Shown piece after piece: positions 10,663 to 20,627 of a DNA stretch of 64,000 nt. The stretch covers positions 360,761 through 424,760 of the forward strand of contig JARVKI010000031.1 in assembly GCA_036674765.1 (NCBI GenBank), in the 5' to 3' direction. The notes beneath the pieces were generated by a model. It made no database searches and had not been told where the DNA came from. It worked only from the letters and a program-made list of their open reading frames with translations. The DNA is from Seiridium cupressi (Eukaryota; Ascomycota; Sordariomycetes; Amphisphaeriales; Sporocadaceae). The translations under genes were made by a program, and so were the position numbers. Numbering within the stretch: position 1 is the first letter of the stretch; every line of letters starts with the position of its first letter.

Positions 10663-12905
10663 ATGGGGCCCAGCCTTGTGGACTGCACAAACTCTACGCG
10701 ACTGCCAATACAACCCTATGGAGATGTATCAGGCCAGGGAGGAAGTAGGACCGCGCCACAATCAACAGCTCAGATGACTCATACACGTATTTCGTAGGTT
10801 ATCATTGGTTTCATTGGACAGGATACTTCGTGCTCGTCCTGCTGATTGCATACTACATTATTATATATGATGCCGAAAAGGATCCTTTCGTTTCTGGTGG
10901 CAGTGGATCGGAGCGTGATCAGAAGCAAGGCTCGGGTACTTGTACGTCTTTTATAACCAGCTCGTACACATCATCTATATCATGGTGGAAGCCAAACCAC
11001 TTCGATATATTGGCTTTGGCCTGGATCCGCCGCTTGCCCGGTATTCGTTCTCTATCAACGAGATTCCCGGGCTTGCGGTATGCATTCCATGAAGTGGGTT
11101 CCCCTACGCGATTTTGAAAGAGGCAGTCACTCATACCAAAATTAGTGCATCATCAATCTAGGAGATTTGCAAGTCCTGACAGGCTTAGGCATACTCGGCA
11201 GCGGATTTATTTCGCTAGACCATGGACTTTCGACTTACCATTGGCAAATGATCGTCTGGTTAGCGTGGTTCACCTGTATAACGCATCTGGCAGGCCTGGC
11301 AGTTACTAGACAGTACCTCCAAAGACATCCGTGGAAGAGAAACATTCGCCTGGCACTGCTCTCATTGCTCCTGGTCCTACTCATGACAGCACTTGGTACC
11401 ACGGTATATTTGACTGGATCGACCGATCAGGGGCCGTTGAGAACGATCCACTCCAATCCGTTCAGAACTATGGTACAATCACAGTAGTCGATATGGCCGA
11501 CCCAGCTCTCTGCTTCTTCGACTACGGCCACTGGAGCCGCCTTAGGGAAGCCAGAAGAAACGGGTGCAAATCAAACTTGCAACACAACCAGACCATTTGT
11601 CAATTGTTCGAAACTTCCTTGTCGAGCACCGCCTCGTTCCAGTCAGCCATCATCTCGATTGGGCTGCTTGCTTTTGGCTTTTTCACGAGAGCGGTCACAC
11701 TGTTCGAAACTCTTTCTCAAGAGCTCAACAGGAGACTGCGAATACCCCTTAGTGCCTTCTTGAGAACACAAATATTAAGTAGGCTCCCACCACCCCAGAG
11801 ACGGTCGGTGCCTCTGGGTGGCAGAGACTTGGATCTCAAAATCTCGGCCGAGACCAAGGTGTACGAAGCATTGATTGTGAGACCAATACTGGCGACATTC
11901 ATCGCTTGCAGGCTTTTTGCAGACATACTTAGCTCGATGCTTGCGGAGGTAAAGTGCATTTTGAATTGTTAAACATCACACGGTCCAATCAAGTCACTAA
12001 CGCCATGTCTAGATATATTGGCTTATTGCCACAACGTTTTGGGGCATATCGCGCATAATGCAAGCTCGTAGAAGTCTGCCAGAAGAGGTCTCGCTTCAAG
12101 AGAGTCAATGGACATCTGGACAAATCCTCCCTGTGCTGCTAGTGGTAGCTCCGGTATTTGCCTCCGTCAGCCTCTTTGCTTCCAGCTTCACGGAGGAGTT
12201 GCGGTTCATTTCATCACAAATACTGCCACAGCCCGTGGGCCCTTGTCAACCGAGCGCGAGACCGAAGCGACTGATGAATTTGTACTAGCCCACGCAACGC
12301 AGTCATCTTCTTCGGATATCATCTGGGAGCAGTTAAAGATATGTCCTTTCAGCACCAAGCTCTCCGACCTTCCAGATCGACTTATCAGTACTCAAAATAG
12401 GGACGTATTATGGTTGACCCCATGTCTTCTCGCTGTCTTCATGGCCTTTGTCGCTTCCACGTTTTTGATCCTAGGCTACACATTTGAGTATGTTCAAGGC
12501 GCAGATCAAGGTGCGGAGACTCACTATACCGTCGTGATTCTCTGGCTTGAAGGACCGGGCCTGTTTGAGACCATGGTCATTGGAATTCCAGCTGGTTTGA
12601 TTCTGTCCATTGCCATTGGGCTCAACTTGGACAATTGGCTATCTTACACATCGGGTTTTAGCAAAGTTTGGGCCTTCTTTCTCGTTGCGTGTTCATTTTA
12701 CCCTCTGGGCTTTGCCAGGCCGTTCTTGGTGGATGTCTCCAGATACACATATCCAATCACTGGTAATTTCTTGGTACAAATTGTTGCTTCTCTAGCTCTC
12801 TACCTGTTGTATACGTTGATGGCGGTGATCTCAATACTTGGTAGTCGACTGTCACGAAAAAGGGTATTAGGAAGTACCATGATACATTTTAGTGTTAATG
12901 TATAA
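10663..12905 (+). CDS. multi-spanning fungal membrane protein, function unknown
   Basis: My model has six exons (10663-10744, 10798-11093, 11146-11403, 11466-11948, 12013-12244, 12289-12905) giving 655 residues in one frame. The N-terminus (MGPSLVDCTNSTRLPIQPYG) is followed by at least nine hydrophobic segments, among them YFVLVLLIAYYIIIY, LTGLGILGSGFISLD, STYHWQMIVWLAWFTCITHL, SLLLVLLMTALG, FQSAIISIGLLAFGF and several in the last exon. The YHWQ/VWLAWF/THLA pattern is typical of a large, uncharacterised plasma-membrane-type family in filamentous fungi; no transport substrate is known to me. Introns at 11094, 11404 and 11949 are convincing. The first (10745-10797, donor gtagga) and last (12245-12288, donor gtcaac, 44 nt) are weak, so the N-terminal and middle joins are uncertain and a frameshifted allele is possible. 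Confidence 0.65.
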
Positions 12906-13145
12906 GGCAGGCTCATCGAATTCGGGTAAAAGTGCAGAAGATGAGATGATCATGATACCGACGCTCTACAAAGTTGAACCAAGATCTTCCATTTGCAGCA
13001 TAAAAGCAAAATCGTAAAGTATTTCAAGGGTACAACACCTCCGACAAGAGCACAAAAAGCCTAGTCCTTGCCAGAATTATCCGCATGGAGCGCGGCATGC
13101 TTGGGAACTCGGAGGGGTTTGTTTTGGCAAATCAGGACCAAGAAG

Positions 13146-14128
13146 TCACAGCTTTGATCGATCTTTCGCACTGTCCACCCTCTTCCCATCGTCATCCTGC
13201 TCCGCAACCTTAAGATCGGGTAACTTTTCTGGCATGATGCGTCTCGGGTTTGACCCTGGAATGAGCGCATACTTTGAGAAATCAGTGATGCCAGCATCAG
13301 TTCTGAGATAGTCTTCGTCCAGTTCCAACCTTCCATTGACACTTTTCGCCGGTGCCCTCAACATGGCCAATATTGCATCTGAGAAGATAGCGGCTTTCCT
13401 CAAGTCTCGTGCCTCGTCTGGGTTCTCCTCCACCGCTTTCTTGGTTGCAGCACTCTCGATTGCGACAGCGGGCCATATACTGGTGATGGCCATGTCTTTG
13501 AGGTTTTGCCTCTGAAAGTCCATTGCCAGTCCCTTGGTCAAGACGCTCATTCCCACTTTGCCCATAGCATAAGCTGTCTTGCCTCTGAAGAAGCGGGAAT
13601 AGATGGGTGGGCTGACTACAATGATCCTGCCATTCTTGTGTCGCTTCAAGTGCGGTAAGGCTGCCTGCACAACCCCATAGAGTCCCTCGACATTCACGCG
13701 CTGCATTAAGTGAAAGCGTTTCATAGGTGTGTCTTCGACAGAGGCCCACCAGATGGCGCCGGAGTTGTATACCAGCACATCGAGGCGGCCATAAACTTCT
13801 ATAGTCTTGGCGACCAGGGCTTTGATGCTCGAGTAATCCCGAGTGTCTACGGCAACTGCGACGGCATAGCCACCGGCCTCGTCAATCTCGCGGGTGACGG
13901 TGGATGTTGTAGACTGTAGAGAGTTGGGATCTGGCGGAAAGGGCGTCACACTCGACGCATTGCTGGTGGACTTTGCAGCAACAACAACTTGGGAGATTCA
14001 GCGTCAGGATTTCACTGTGGCTCGATATCGTGGACCTCACCAGCATAGTCGTTCCTAGCAAGATCAATTGCGATCTGCCGCCCAATGCCGCGCGAGGCTC
14101 CCACGACCAGGGCAACTTTCCTGCCCAT
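13146..14128 (-). CDS. HSDL2-like short-chain dehydrogenase, probably peroxisomal
   Basis: Two exons (14041-14128, 13146-13987; intron 53 nt) encode 309 residues. It is an NAD(P)-dependent short-chain dehydrogenase/reductase: the Rossmann motif GASRGIG is at residues 10-16, an NSGA motif at 104-107, the catalytic Ser near 155 in VVSPPIYS, and the YxxxK pair Tyr169/Lys173 in AYAMGK. The sequence resembles hydroxysteroid-dehydrogenase-like protein 2 (HSDL2) without its SCP2 domain. The last three residues are SKL, the canonical peroxisomal targeting signal PTS1. HSDL2 relatives are peroxisomal and linked to lipid metabolism; the exact substrate is unknown. It is head-to-head with the GSTK gene, whose product ends in AKL. 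Confidence 0.92.
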
Positions 14129-14550
14129 GGCTGAAAGACTCAATGTGGAAATGGTATTGCCAAAGTCTTCAGTTGCGGCGCTCGGTTGTTGTATAGAGCA
14201 CGTGCCGGTGGGAGTCTGTAATTAGGTTCGATGAGAGAGCCGAAGCCGTCGGCAGCTATGGATCACTAATCGAGCTTCCCCGGAGCTACCGCAAGGCAGT
14301 GTGGGGCCGTCACGTCGGCAGCCGAGGCACTGTGGCTCCCTGCGGGCCCAACGTGTTCCACATTATCATGGCGCCAGTAAGCACACTCCCAAGCTCGCAA
14401 TCTACCATTCAAATGTCGAGACAGGACTACTGCTGGAGATTCTTTCGAGTATCAGCCTCAAAACAACTGAGCCTAAGGAAACGATTGGTTACGCTCGCCG
14501 AGATTAGACCCTTCTTTAGCTAAACCAGTTCCTTCGGACGCGATTTTAGA
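14129..14550. promoter_or_regulatory. shared promoter of SDR and GSTK genes
   Basis: The 422 bp separate two divergent ATGs and must carry both promoters. They include CCGAGG at 14322-14327, the reverse complement of the CCTCGG site bound by the fungal fatty-acid regulators FarA/FarB/CTF1, and a CACGTG E-box at 14199-14204. The site identities are seen directly; their use is inferred. Confidence 0.5.
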
Positions 14551-15568
14551 ATGGCGGGCCTGATTGAGATCTATCTCGATATCGGTAAGTCCAACTCCTG
14601 GGATAACCTCCTACTTACTTACGAGGGAAAACTCAGTGTCCATGTATAGTTATGTAGCCTTCGTACAGCTACTTGAAACCACGCCGGTCTTGGAAGCGCA
14701 TGGCGTGAAGGTCGAGTAGGTCATGTTGTATTGGGGGCTTTATATCTTATTGACAGGCCCACAGCATAAAACCAGTCTTCCTCGGCGCCATAAATGCTGG
14801 CTCGGGTATGTATGAAGCTTCTGGATTCTGAAGTAGCGCTTGGACGTGTTCACCACATGCTCAAGCGTCCTCGTGAGGTCCGTGACAAGGAGATTAACAG
14901 CTGACCAGTAACAGGGAACAAGCCGCCATGGTCGCTGCCTGCAAAAGCCCAATATGCCCCCTTTGATTACCAACGGTCCAATAAGGCTGCCGGAATTGCA
15001 TATATCTCACCCCCGGAGGATCTGATCGCTGCGTCGCGTTCCGTGATCCCGCTCCGCGCCTTGCACTATATCAAAGCGACATACCCGCTTCAAACATACT
15101 TGACGACCTGGCATTATCTCTTGCACGTCTTCTGGGGTCCGGTTAAAAGCAACGTGAGCGACGCCACGGAGTTGGCAAAGACGTTGTCTGAGGTACCAAG
15201 CGGCTTCAAAGGCCCTAGTACTGCCAAGGGGTCTCAACCACTGTTTGGGAAACACCAAGTCGAAGATATCCTGAAGGCAGCCAACGAGGAGAAGTGGAAG
15301 GGTGCATTGAAAACCACAGTTGAGGAGGCTCTGGAGCGAGGCGCATTTGGGACTCCTTGGATCTGGGCTACCAACTCGAAAGGAGAAGGCGAGCCATTTT
15401 TTGGTAGTGATCGGTAAGTCTCTTCGCTATCTACATATAGCTTTGATATCAGAGGGGTTCAGACACTTGGCTAACTTTGAAACTGGGTGGCATTTCGTAT
15501 ATGAGTTCCTAGGATTGCCGCATCAGAAAGTCGCCCTGCTGCCGCCGAAGGAGGGAGCTAAACTGTGA
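14551..15568 (+). CDS. kappa-class glutathione S-transferase (DsbA-like), probably peroxisomal
   Basis: Five exons (14551-14584, 14637-14715, 14765-14805, 14915-15413, 15463-15568) encode 252 residues. The N-terminal strand and VSMYSY loop carry the active-site serine position of kappa GSTs. PVFLGAINAGSGNKPPW and the FGTPW cis-proline motif are further signatures of the GSTK / 2-hydroxychromene-2-carboxylate isomerase family, a thioredoxin fold with a helical insertion. Kappa GSTs conjugate or reduce organic compounds with glutathione in mitochondria and peroxisomes. The C-terminus is GAKL, so AKL is a PTS1-type signal. The exons around the short third exon were placed by matching the family; the acceptor at 14764 avoids an in-frame stop that the earlier AG would give. 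Confidence 0.9.
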
Positions 15569-16432
15569 GACGACATGGCCGAGACGGGTATATTACAGGC
15601 GATTGCTAGGTCTATAAAATTAATATACTTGTCCATTGGCATGATGATGATCAGGAGAAGACGGTCCTAAACGAGGTAATAGACAGGCAGATACACATTT
15701 GTAAATATGCACTTTGTGTGCTCTCGCATCACTGTTCCCGATCGTTGCGATGCAAACTCACAAAATAAGTCATCGAATTGTGCATCCACGATGCTGAGGC
15801 CTGCCTCCGCCATAAACATGCGACATTACATAAATCGCGATGCCGACCCTATCATACTTTCAGCAATTAGGCTGTCAAATACTTGAACTAGCTTATATCA
15901 ATTATTAAATTTTATCTGTTGCGCTGTTATTTTGGGAGGCTTCTATGACTATCATGCTAGCCCGATGCCTCGTATAAATAATAATTTAAACTTTGCAAAA
16001 CAAATAAAGAATCTATATGGAACCGCATTTGTCAACGTATTGGAGACCATACCAATCAAATATATCTCCCACCGATCTAGAACGAAATTGTACCTCAGCA
16101 GCATCAGCGTGACCGTCCAATAAAGGCGATGGAATAGTGTTACCGACGGGGGTCACGAGTATGCAATGCGGATCATCACAAATATACGTCATACGCAGCC
16201 CCACTGCCCCATGTCCTCGAAACAGGGTCTTCAGAGTTCAACGGTCTTAACGGTGCTCATATACTTCCCAAAGCAGTCAATATCTACTCCGTTATTCCTG
16301 GTTGCATCTTGGTTGAATCCTTGCTGCTCATCATCCTACCCCGCGTTTTGACAATAATCAATATCAAGTCATTGTATAAGCAACGGATATCTGCAAAGGC
16401 TGTAAGGTAACACTCCCATATACCCAAGGACC
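15569..16432. other. intergenic region
   Basis: This carries the 3' flank of the GSTK gene and the promoter of the glycine-zipper gene, with an AT-rich patch near 15880-16010. No gene is supported. Confidence 0.45.
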
Positions 16433-17075
16433 ATGGCCGAGCAGGAGAAAATACAGGAATCCCTGGAGGGGCAAGAGCTATCATCGGAGGGCAAGTCCAA
16501 GTTTGGCACCAAAGAGAAACTCATAAAAGATCTGACTGCCAAACTCGAGGAGTCGAAGAATCTGGAAGAGCAGTCTGAGAAGCTCCGGGAGAAGGCCGAG
16601 CAGTTAGCGGACGAGAATCCGGAGGAAGCTGAGAAGTTACGGGCCGAGGCCGGGGAACTTGAGGCCAAGGCCAAGAAGCTGATAAAGACGGCGCGGCGCA
16701 GTAGGTTCATGCCGTAACTTGCTGACGGTCAAGTACAAAGTTGACTTGTTTTGTCACAGTGCAAAATGGTGCTTTTCAGGGCGGTGCTGCCGGCGCTGGC
16801 ATCGGCGCTGGTATTGCAGGTGGTCTAGGGACCGTGGTAGGAAGCATTGTGGGAGGAGTAGCAGCGATACCGACCACGGGACTTGGGATCCTGATCGGAG
16901 CGGGCACGGGTGCTATACATGGGCCATGGGTAAGAAAAATCTCCTAGAAACCCTTCCTACACAGCTCTGCTTACTGACTGTGGGCCGTCATCAGGTCAAA
17001 TTGGTGAAGGACACTGTAGACGAGGAGGACGAAAAGGAGGAGAAGGGCGAAGGCGGGAGTGATGGAGACGAGTAA
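16433..17075 (+). CDS. small coiled-coil / glycine-zipper protein
   Basis: Three exons (16433-16700, 16760-16929, 16995-17075) encode 172 residues. The N-terminal 90 residues are highly charged and predicted helical or coiled-coil (repeated KLEES, EEQSEKLREKAEQL). They are followed by a membrane-like glycine zipper (GGAAGAGIGAGIAGGLG, then IVGGVAAIPTTGLGILIGAGTG). The tail is acidic (DEEDEKEEKGEGGSDGDE). Glycine-zipper segments usually pack in membranes. I do not recognise a named family and assign no function. Both introns have GT-AG ends and keep the frame. Confidence 0.78.
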
Positions 17076-17433
17076 GTCAAGTGCATCAGTGCCTAGTGTA
17101 TACAACAATCGAAGAGGCATGGCCATGCAAAAACGTGCAGGACTCCTCAAGAGATGGGATTTATGTGACTCGTACCAGAGTGTAACGACGCGCAAGCACT
17201 GAAGCATTTGGAATCATTCCAATGAAAAAGAGGATATCAGGAAAGGGCTCACCAAGGCAAAGAGTGCGGCCTTCGATGGCTTATGAGCAAGTGGGTTTGG
17301 AATGGCATACTGAAGGCACAGCGGGACATGGCGCAAGCATAAACGTAGTTTTTAAATTCGTTGTCTCATGAAGGGTATCTTGCTGCGAAATGCTCCAGAA
17401 TGTACAACACCAGGACACCTTTTCTCTTTCATC
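17076..17433. other. convergent intergenic region
   Basis: This short gap lies between the 3' ends of the glycine-zipper gene and the NFKBIL1-like gene; I see no feature in it. Confidence 0.5.
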
Positions 17434-18549
17434 TCAACTCTTGGACCGGGAATCTGACCACAGTTTATCGATGATCTGGAAAACCGCTGTAGCATCTCGG
17501 CGGACAGAGTCATCGAATTTGCCTCCCAGCTTCTGCTGTATCTTGTCTGGATGCCACCGAACTCTTTCTTCCTTCAGTTTGGCTAAGAATTCCTTCTCGC
17601 CAATCTCAAGTGGATCCAGGCCGTGGATGAAGAAGTCTCTGACGTTTTCACTATTGATGTCCGCTCTGTTACCTCCTGCTACCGGCCAGCTCATGCTCTC
17701 GACCCCACCGTCCCAAGCCGTCCACGCCTGGACATATGCATCCCACCGCGTCTGCCAGCCCTTCCGTTTCCTTCTCTCATCACCCCGCCGTATGCTTTCC
17801 TCCATTTCCTTGGTGAGCCTCCGGGCTTCTGTTTCCTTGATGTCTTTCTGTCGCCTCTGTTCTTCCCGCTTCGCTCTCTCTTCTAGTAGTCCTTGGTGCG
17901 TCTTCTCCCACATCTTTTGTCGGACGTATGCAGCATATTCGTCGTCATCCATTTGCTCTAGCTCGCCTTGTGGTCCCGATCTCTGATTTGAGTAAACATG
18001 TATCGGCTGACCATAGACACCCTCCCAGTAGGAGGCGCCTTCGTCGTCGGCCATGGCGTCGAAGAGCGACTCGCGGAAAGCCGTTTCGGGGCTTAGCGGT
18101 GGTGGGCCGTGAGGATTGGGAGGCGTGAGTGAACGAGTGCGTGAGCGTTCCCGCCGCCTTTTATGCCTATGGTGATGCCGATGATGCCTATGGCGACGGG
18201 AACTGCTGTGCTCGCCATCACGGTCTCGATCATCTTCGTGCTCTACGTCGCGCCGCTTAGAGGAGCGGTGCGAAGAACCCCTGCCACTGCCGTCGTCGTC
18301 ATCTTGTTCCCGATGCCGCGACGAGCGATACGAACGGCGTTTCGACTTGAAGCGAAACTTGGACGACTTATGCTCGGAATATTCTGGTGCAGCATCCTCG
18401 CCGGCCCCTGCTGAGGAGGGCGCGTCCGGCGTCGCAGCCCTTTGCGGCGTGCTCTTGTCCTCTGCATGTCTCGATGGAGGTCGAGGCTCTTCACGGTTGA
18501 TGGAAGAGAGAATGTGCCGCCTCTTGGGCGACGACGGCTCTGTTGTCAT
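17434..18549 (-). CDS. NFKBIL1-like protein with a J-domain-like HPD motif
   Basis: A single exon encodes 371 residues. The N-terminal half is Ser/Arg/His-rich and resembles RS-type nuclear proteins (KSKRRSYRSSRHRE, HRHHRHHHRHKRRR). The middle is a long charged helix (MWEKTHQGLLEERAKREEQ onward). The C-terminus contains WTAWDGG and then RVRWHPDKIQQKLG, the HPD-containing segment that defines the C-terminus of NF-kappa-B-inhibitor-like protein 1 (NFKBIL1). Human NFKBIL1 is nuclear and has been linked to alternative splicing. No ankyrin repeats are visible here, so this is a family assignment rather than a proven orthologue. It is divergent from the NSRP1-like gene across 360 bp. Confidence 0.8.
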   Translation of the reverse strand: MTTEPSSPKRRHILSSINREEPRPPSRHAEDKSTPQRAATPDAPSSAGAGEDAAPEYSEHKSSKFRFKSKRRSYRSSRHREQDDDDGSGRGSSHRSSKRRDVEHEDDRDRDGEHSSSRRHRHHRHHHRHKRRRERSRTRSLTPPNPHGPPPLSPETAFRESLFDAMADDEGASYWEGVYGQPIHVYSNQRSGPQGELEQMDDDEYAAYVRQKMWEKTHQGLLEERAKREEQRRQKDIKETEARRLTKEMEESIRRGDERRKRKGWQTRWDAYVQAWTAWDGGVESMSWPVAGGNRADINSENVRDFFIHGLDPLEIGEKEFLAKLKEERVRWHPDKIQQKLGGKFDDSVRRDATAVFQIIDKLWSDSRSKS

Positions 18550-18909
18550 GGCGGCAGTGTCATGGCGAGCGTTTGTTGTACCTAACGGCCGCTGGAGATC
18601 AAGAACAAAGTGGGATGCTGATGGGAAAGTTGAAATGACGTTAGGCCGGAGGTGGGACCCTGGAAATCTCCGATAAGGCTAATGCAATCAGATCGTGCCT
18701 GCCGCTTTCCGGGAGCCTGGGCCTCCCAAGTTCCATGCCCCAGTGGCTGGTGACGAATAAAAGTCAATAGAAGTCACTTTCATGCACTGCAATTCCTTGG
18801 ACAATTCTCTAAGCTCTCAGCTTTTAGATCCAATACTCTTCATTTTGGTTACCTTCACCTGCAATTGCCTCCTAAGTGTCGTTTTGCGGCACCAGCTCTT
18901 ATTCACACC
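18550..18909. promoter_or_regulatory. shared promoter of NFKBIL1-like and NSRP1-like genes
   Basis: The 360 bp between two divergent start codons must serve both genes. I see no site I can name with confidence. Confidence 0.4.
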
Positions 18910-20064
18910 ATGAGCAAACCCGGGCTCTCATTTGGTCTGAATTTGGCCAAGAAGCCCGGCGCAAAACCAGCTCCCTCAAAGTCAAAGCCGCCGGGCGGCA
19001 TGTTCGGCGGCGGCGATGACTCTGACTCAGACAATAACGAACCAGATGCAAATGTATTCTCGAAATCTTCATCGAAATCCAAAGTCCGGCCTGGCGCGCC
19101 GCCATCGGCACCGCCCAAACCCAAGAAATCACAGATCTCAGTGTATGGAGATCTATCGTCGGCGCTCGAGTCGCAGAAGAATGCTGAAGCGGCAGAGGAG
19201 CTTGACCCTTCGGTATATGACTATGACGGCGTGTACGACTCCATAAAGCCCGAGAAGAAGACATCCCAAGATGATGCAGAGCGCAGGCCCAAGTATATGA
19301 AGAACCTGATAGCATCGGCAGCGGTCAGAAAACGCGACGCTCTCATTGCCGAGGAGAAGAAGATTGCGCGAGAACGGGAAGCCGAGGGCGAAGAGTTCGC
19401 CGATAAGGAGAAGTTCGTCACAGAGGCCTACAAGAAGCAACAAGAAGAGAATAGGCGTTTAGAAGAGGAAGAGAAAAGGCGCGAGGAGGAGGAGTCGCGG
19501 AAGAACAAGGGAGGTGGCATGACGGCCTTTTACAAGGATTTGTTGAATAGAGGTGATCAACGGCATACTGAGATGATGAAGGCCGCTGAAGACAGGGCGA
19601 AGAATGGGCCACAGGAGAACGAGAAAGAAGAAACATCAGAGGATAAGGTTACTTCCGCGACTGATAGGGCGAAGGAGATCAATGCCAAGGGCGGCTCGAT
19701 CGCGATCAACGAAGATGGGGACGTCGTAGATAAGCGCGAACTGCTCAAGGGGGGGCTGAATGTAGGCGCAAAGAAGAGACCTGAAGTCCGCCAGGACGAC
19801 AGACGATCAGAGCGCAGGGACGACCGGGATTCACGAGGTCTCAACGCTGGCGGAAAGAATGCCATGCGCGAGCGACAATCACGCATGATGGAGGCACAGC
19901 TTGAGCAGGCGCTCAAGAGATCCCTCGAAGAAGAGGAAGAAGAGAGGCAAAAGGTTGAGCGTGCCGCAAAGAGCCGGAAAACCGATACAGACATCTCCAG
20001 CGCCAAGGAGAGGTATCTGGCCCGAAAGAAAGCTGCCGAAGAAGCAAAGAAGAATGGCTCTTAG
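18910..20064 (+). CDS. NSRP1-like splicing regulator (DUF2040 family)
   Basis: A single exon encodes 384 residues from the ATG at 18910 (MSKPGLSFGLNLAKKPG); the open frame extends upstream only to a non-ATG codon. The N-terminal FGLNL motif and the conserved block DPSVYDYDGVYDSI, then RRPKYMKNLIASAAVRKRD, are the hallmark of nuclear speckle splicing regulatory protein 1 (NSRP1/CCDC55, DUF2040). A long charged coiled coil (EAYKKQQEENRRLEEEEKRR) and GGMTAFYKDLLNRG follow. The C-terminal half is charged and disordered. The mammalian protein acts in nuclear speckles on alternative splice-site choice; the fungal role is inferred. Its divergent neighbour is also of a splicing-linked family. Confidence 0.9.
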   Translation: MSKPGLSFGLNLAKKPGAKPAPSKSKPPGGMFGGGDDSDSDNNEPDANVFSKSSSKSKVRPGAPPSAPPKPKKSQISVYGDLSSALESQKNAEAAEELDPSVYDYDGVYDSIKPEKKTSQDDAERRPKYMKNLIASAAVRKRDALIAEEKKIAREREAEGEEFADKEKFVTEAYKKQQEENRRLEEEEKRREEEESRKNKGGGMTAFYKDLLNRGDQRHTEMMKAAEDRAKNGPQENEKEETSEDKVTSATDRAKEINAKGGSIAINEDGDVVDKRELLKGGLNVGAKKRPEVRQDDRRSERRDDRDSRGLNAGGKNAMRERQSRMMEAQLEQALKRSLEEEEEERQKVERAAKSRKTDTDISSAKERYLARKKAAEEAKKNGS

Positions 20065-20332
20065 TCAGCCATTTGTAGATTTATACAACTGCCTTCGCAG
20101 TCAGTGCTCTGGGATACATTTCCTCGACACAACATCGAGATCACTGCGTCACCCCCAGATGCTGATACGCTCTATATTCCGGCCCTTATACTGGTTTCCC
20201 TTCCCGAGTGCTGCCCATCCCCCAGTTCTAACTGGTACACATTCGATATGGTACATTGCATGATTTTGAGCTGAGAGAATATATATAGAGAAGAGATGCA
20301 ATCACTTCTCCCGGACCATGTGCTGTCCATGT

Positions 20333-20627
20333 CTAGTCTCCCCGTTGTATCCGGCTGATGTATGTCGTGCTGACTTGATTCCACGCCGACATGTATTTCT
20401 CCATGCATTGGGTGAAGCAGGTCTGCTCCCCGCTCGCTAACGATGATCCGGGTTTGGGGACGCATTTCTGAAAGCAGTGCTCGTTGATTTTCTAGGCAAC
20501 TGTTAGTCTGGTCGCCAGCTTGCCCTCCGCTGGAGTTTCGTACCTCGATCAATTCCCTTGCATTTGTCATGGCATATTGTGCCCGGACCTGCTTGATGAC
20601 CTCTTGCTTGACGGATTCCGAGTCCAT
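20333..20627 (-). CDS. tim13: mitochondrial intermembrane-space chaperone Tim13
   Basis: Two exons (20544-20627, 20333-20491; intron 52 nt) encode 80 residues, the usual size of small Tim proteins. The twin CX3C motif is clear: HCFQKC and TCFTQC, 16 residues between the inner cysteines. The signature VPKPGSSLASGEQ lies between them and MEKYMSAWN follows, identifying Tim13 rather than Tim8, 9 or 10. Tim13 works with Tim8 in a hexamer that escorts hydrophobic precursors across the mitochondrial intermembrane space. There is no presequence, as expected for a Mia40 substrate. The start MDSESVKQEV is the only sensible ATG. It is divergent from the lectin gene. Confidence 0.96.

Noticed and set aside
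11404..11490. Apparent frameshift in the membrane-protein gene
   Set aside because: A 62-nt intron (11404-11465) with GT-AG ends removes the shift and keeps phase, so no mutation is needed here.
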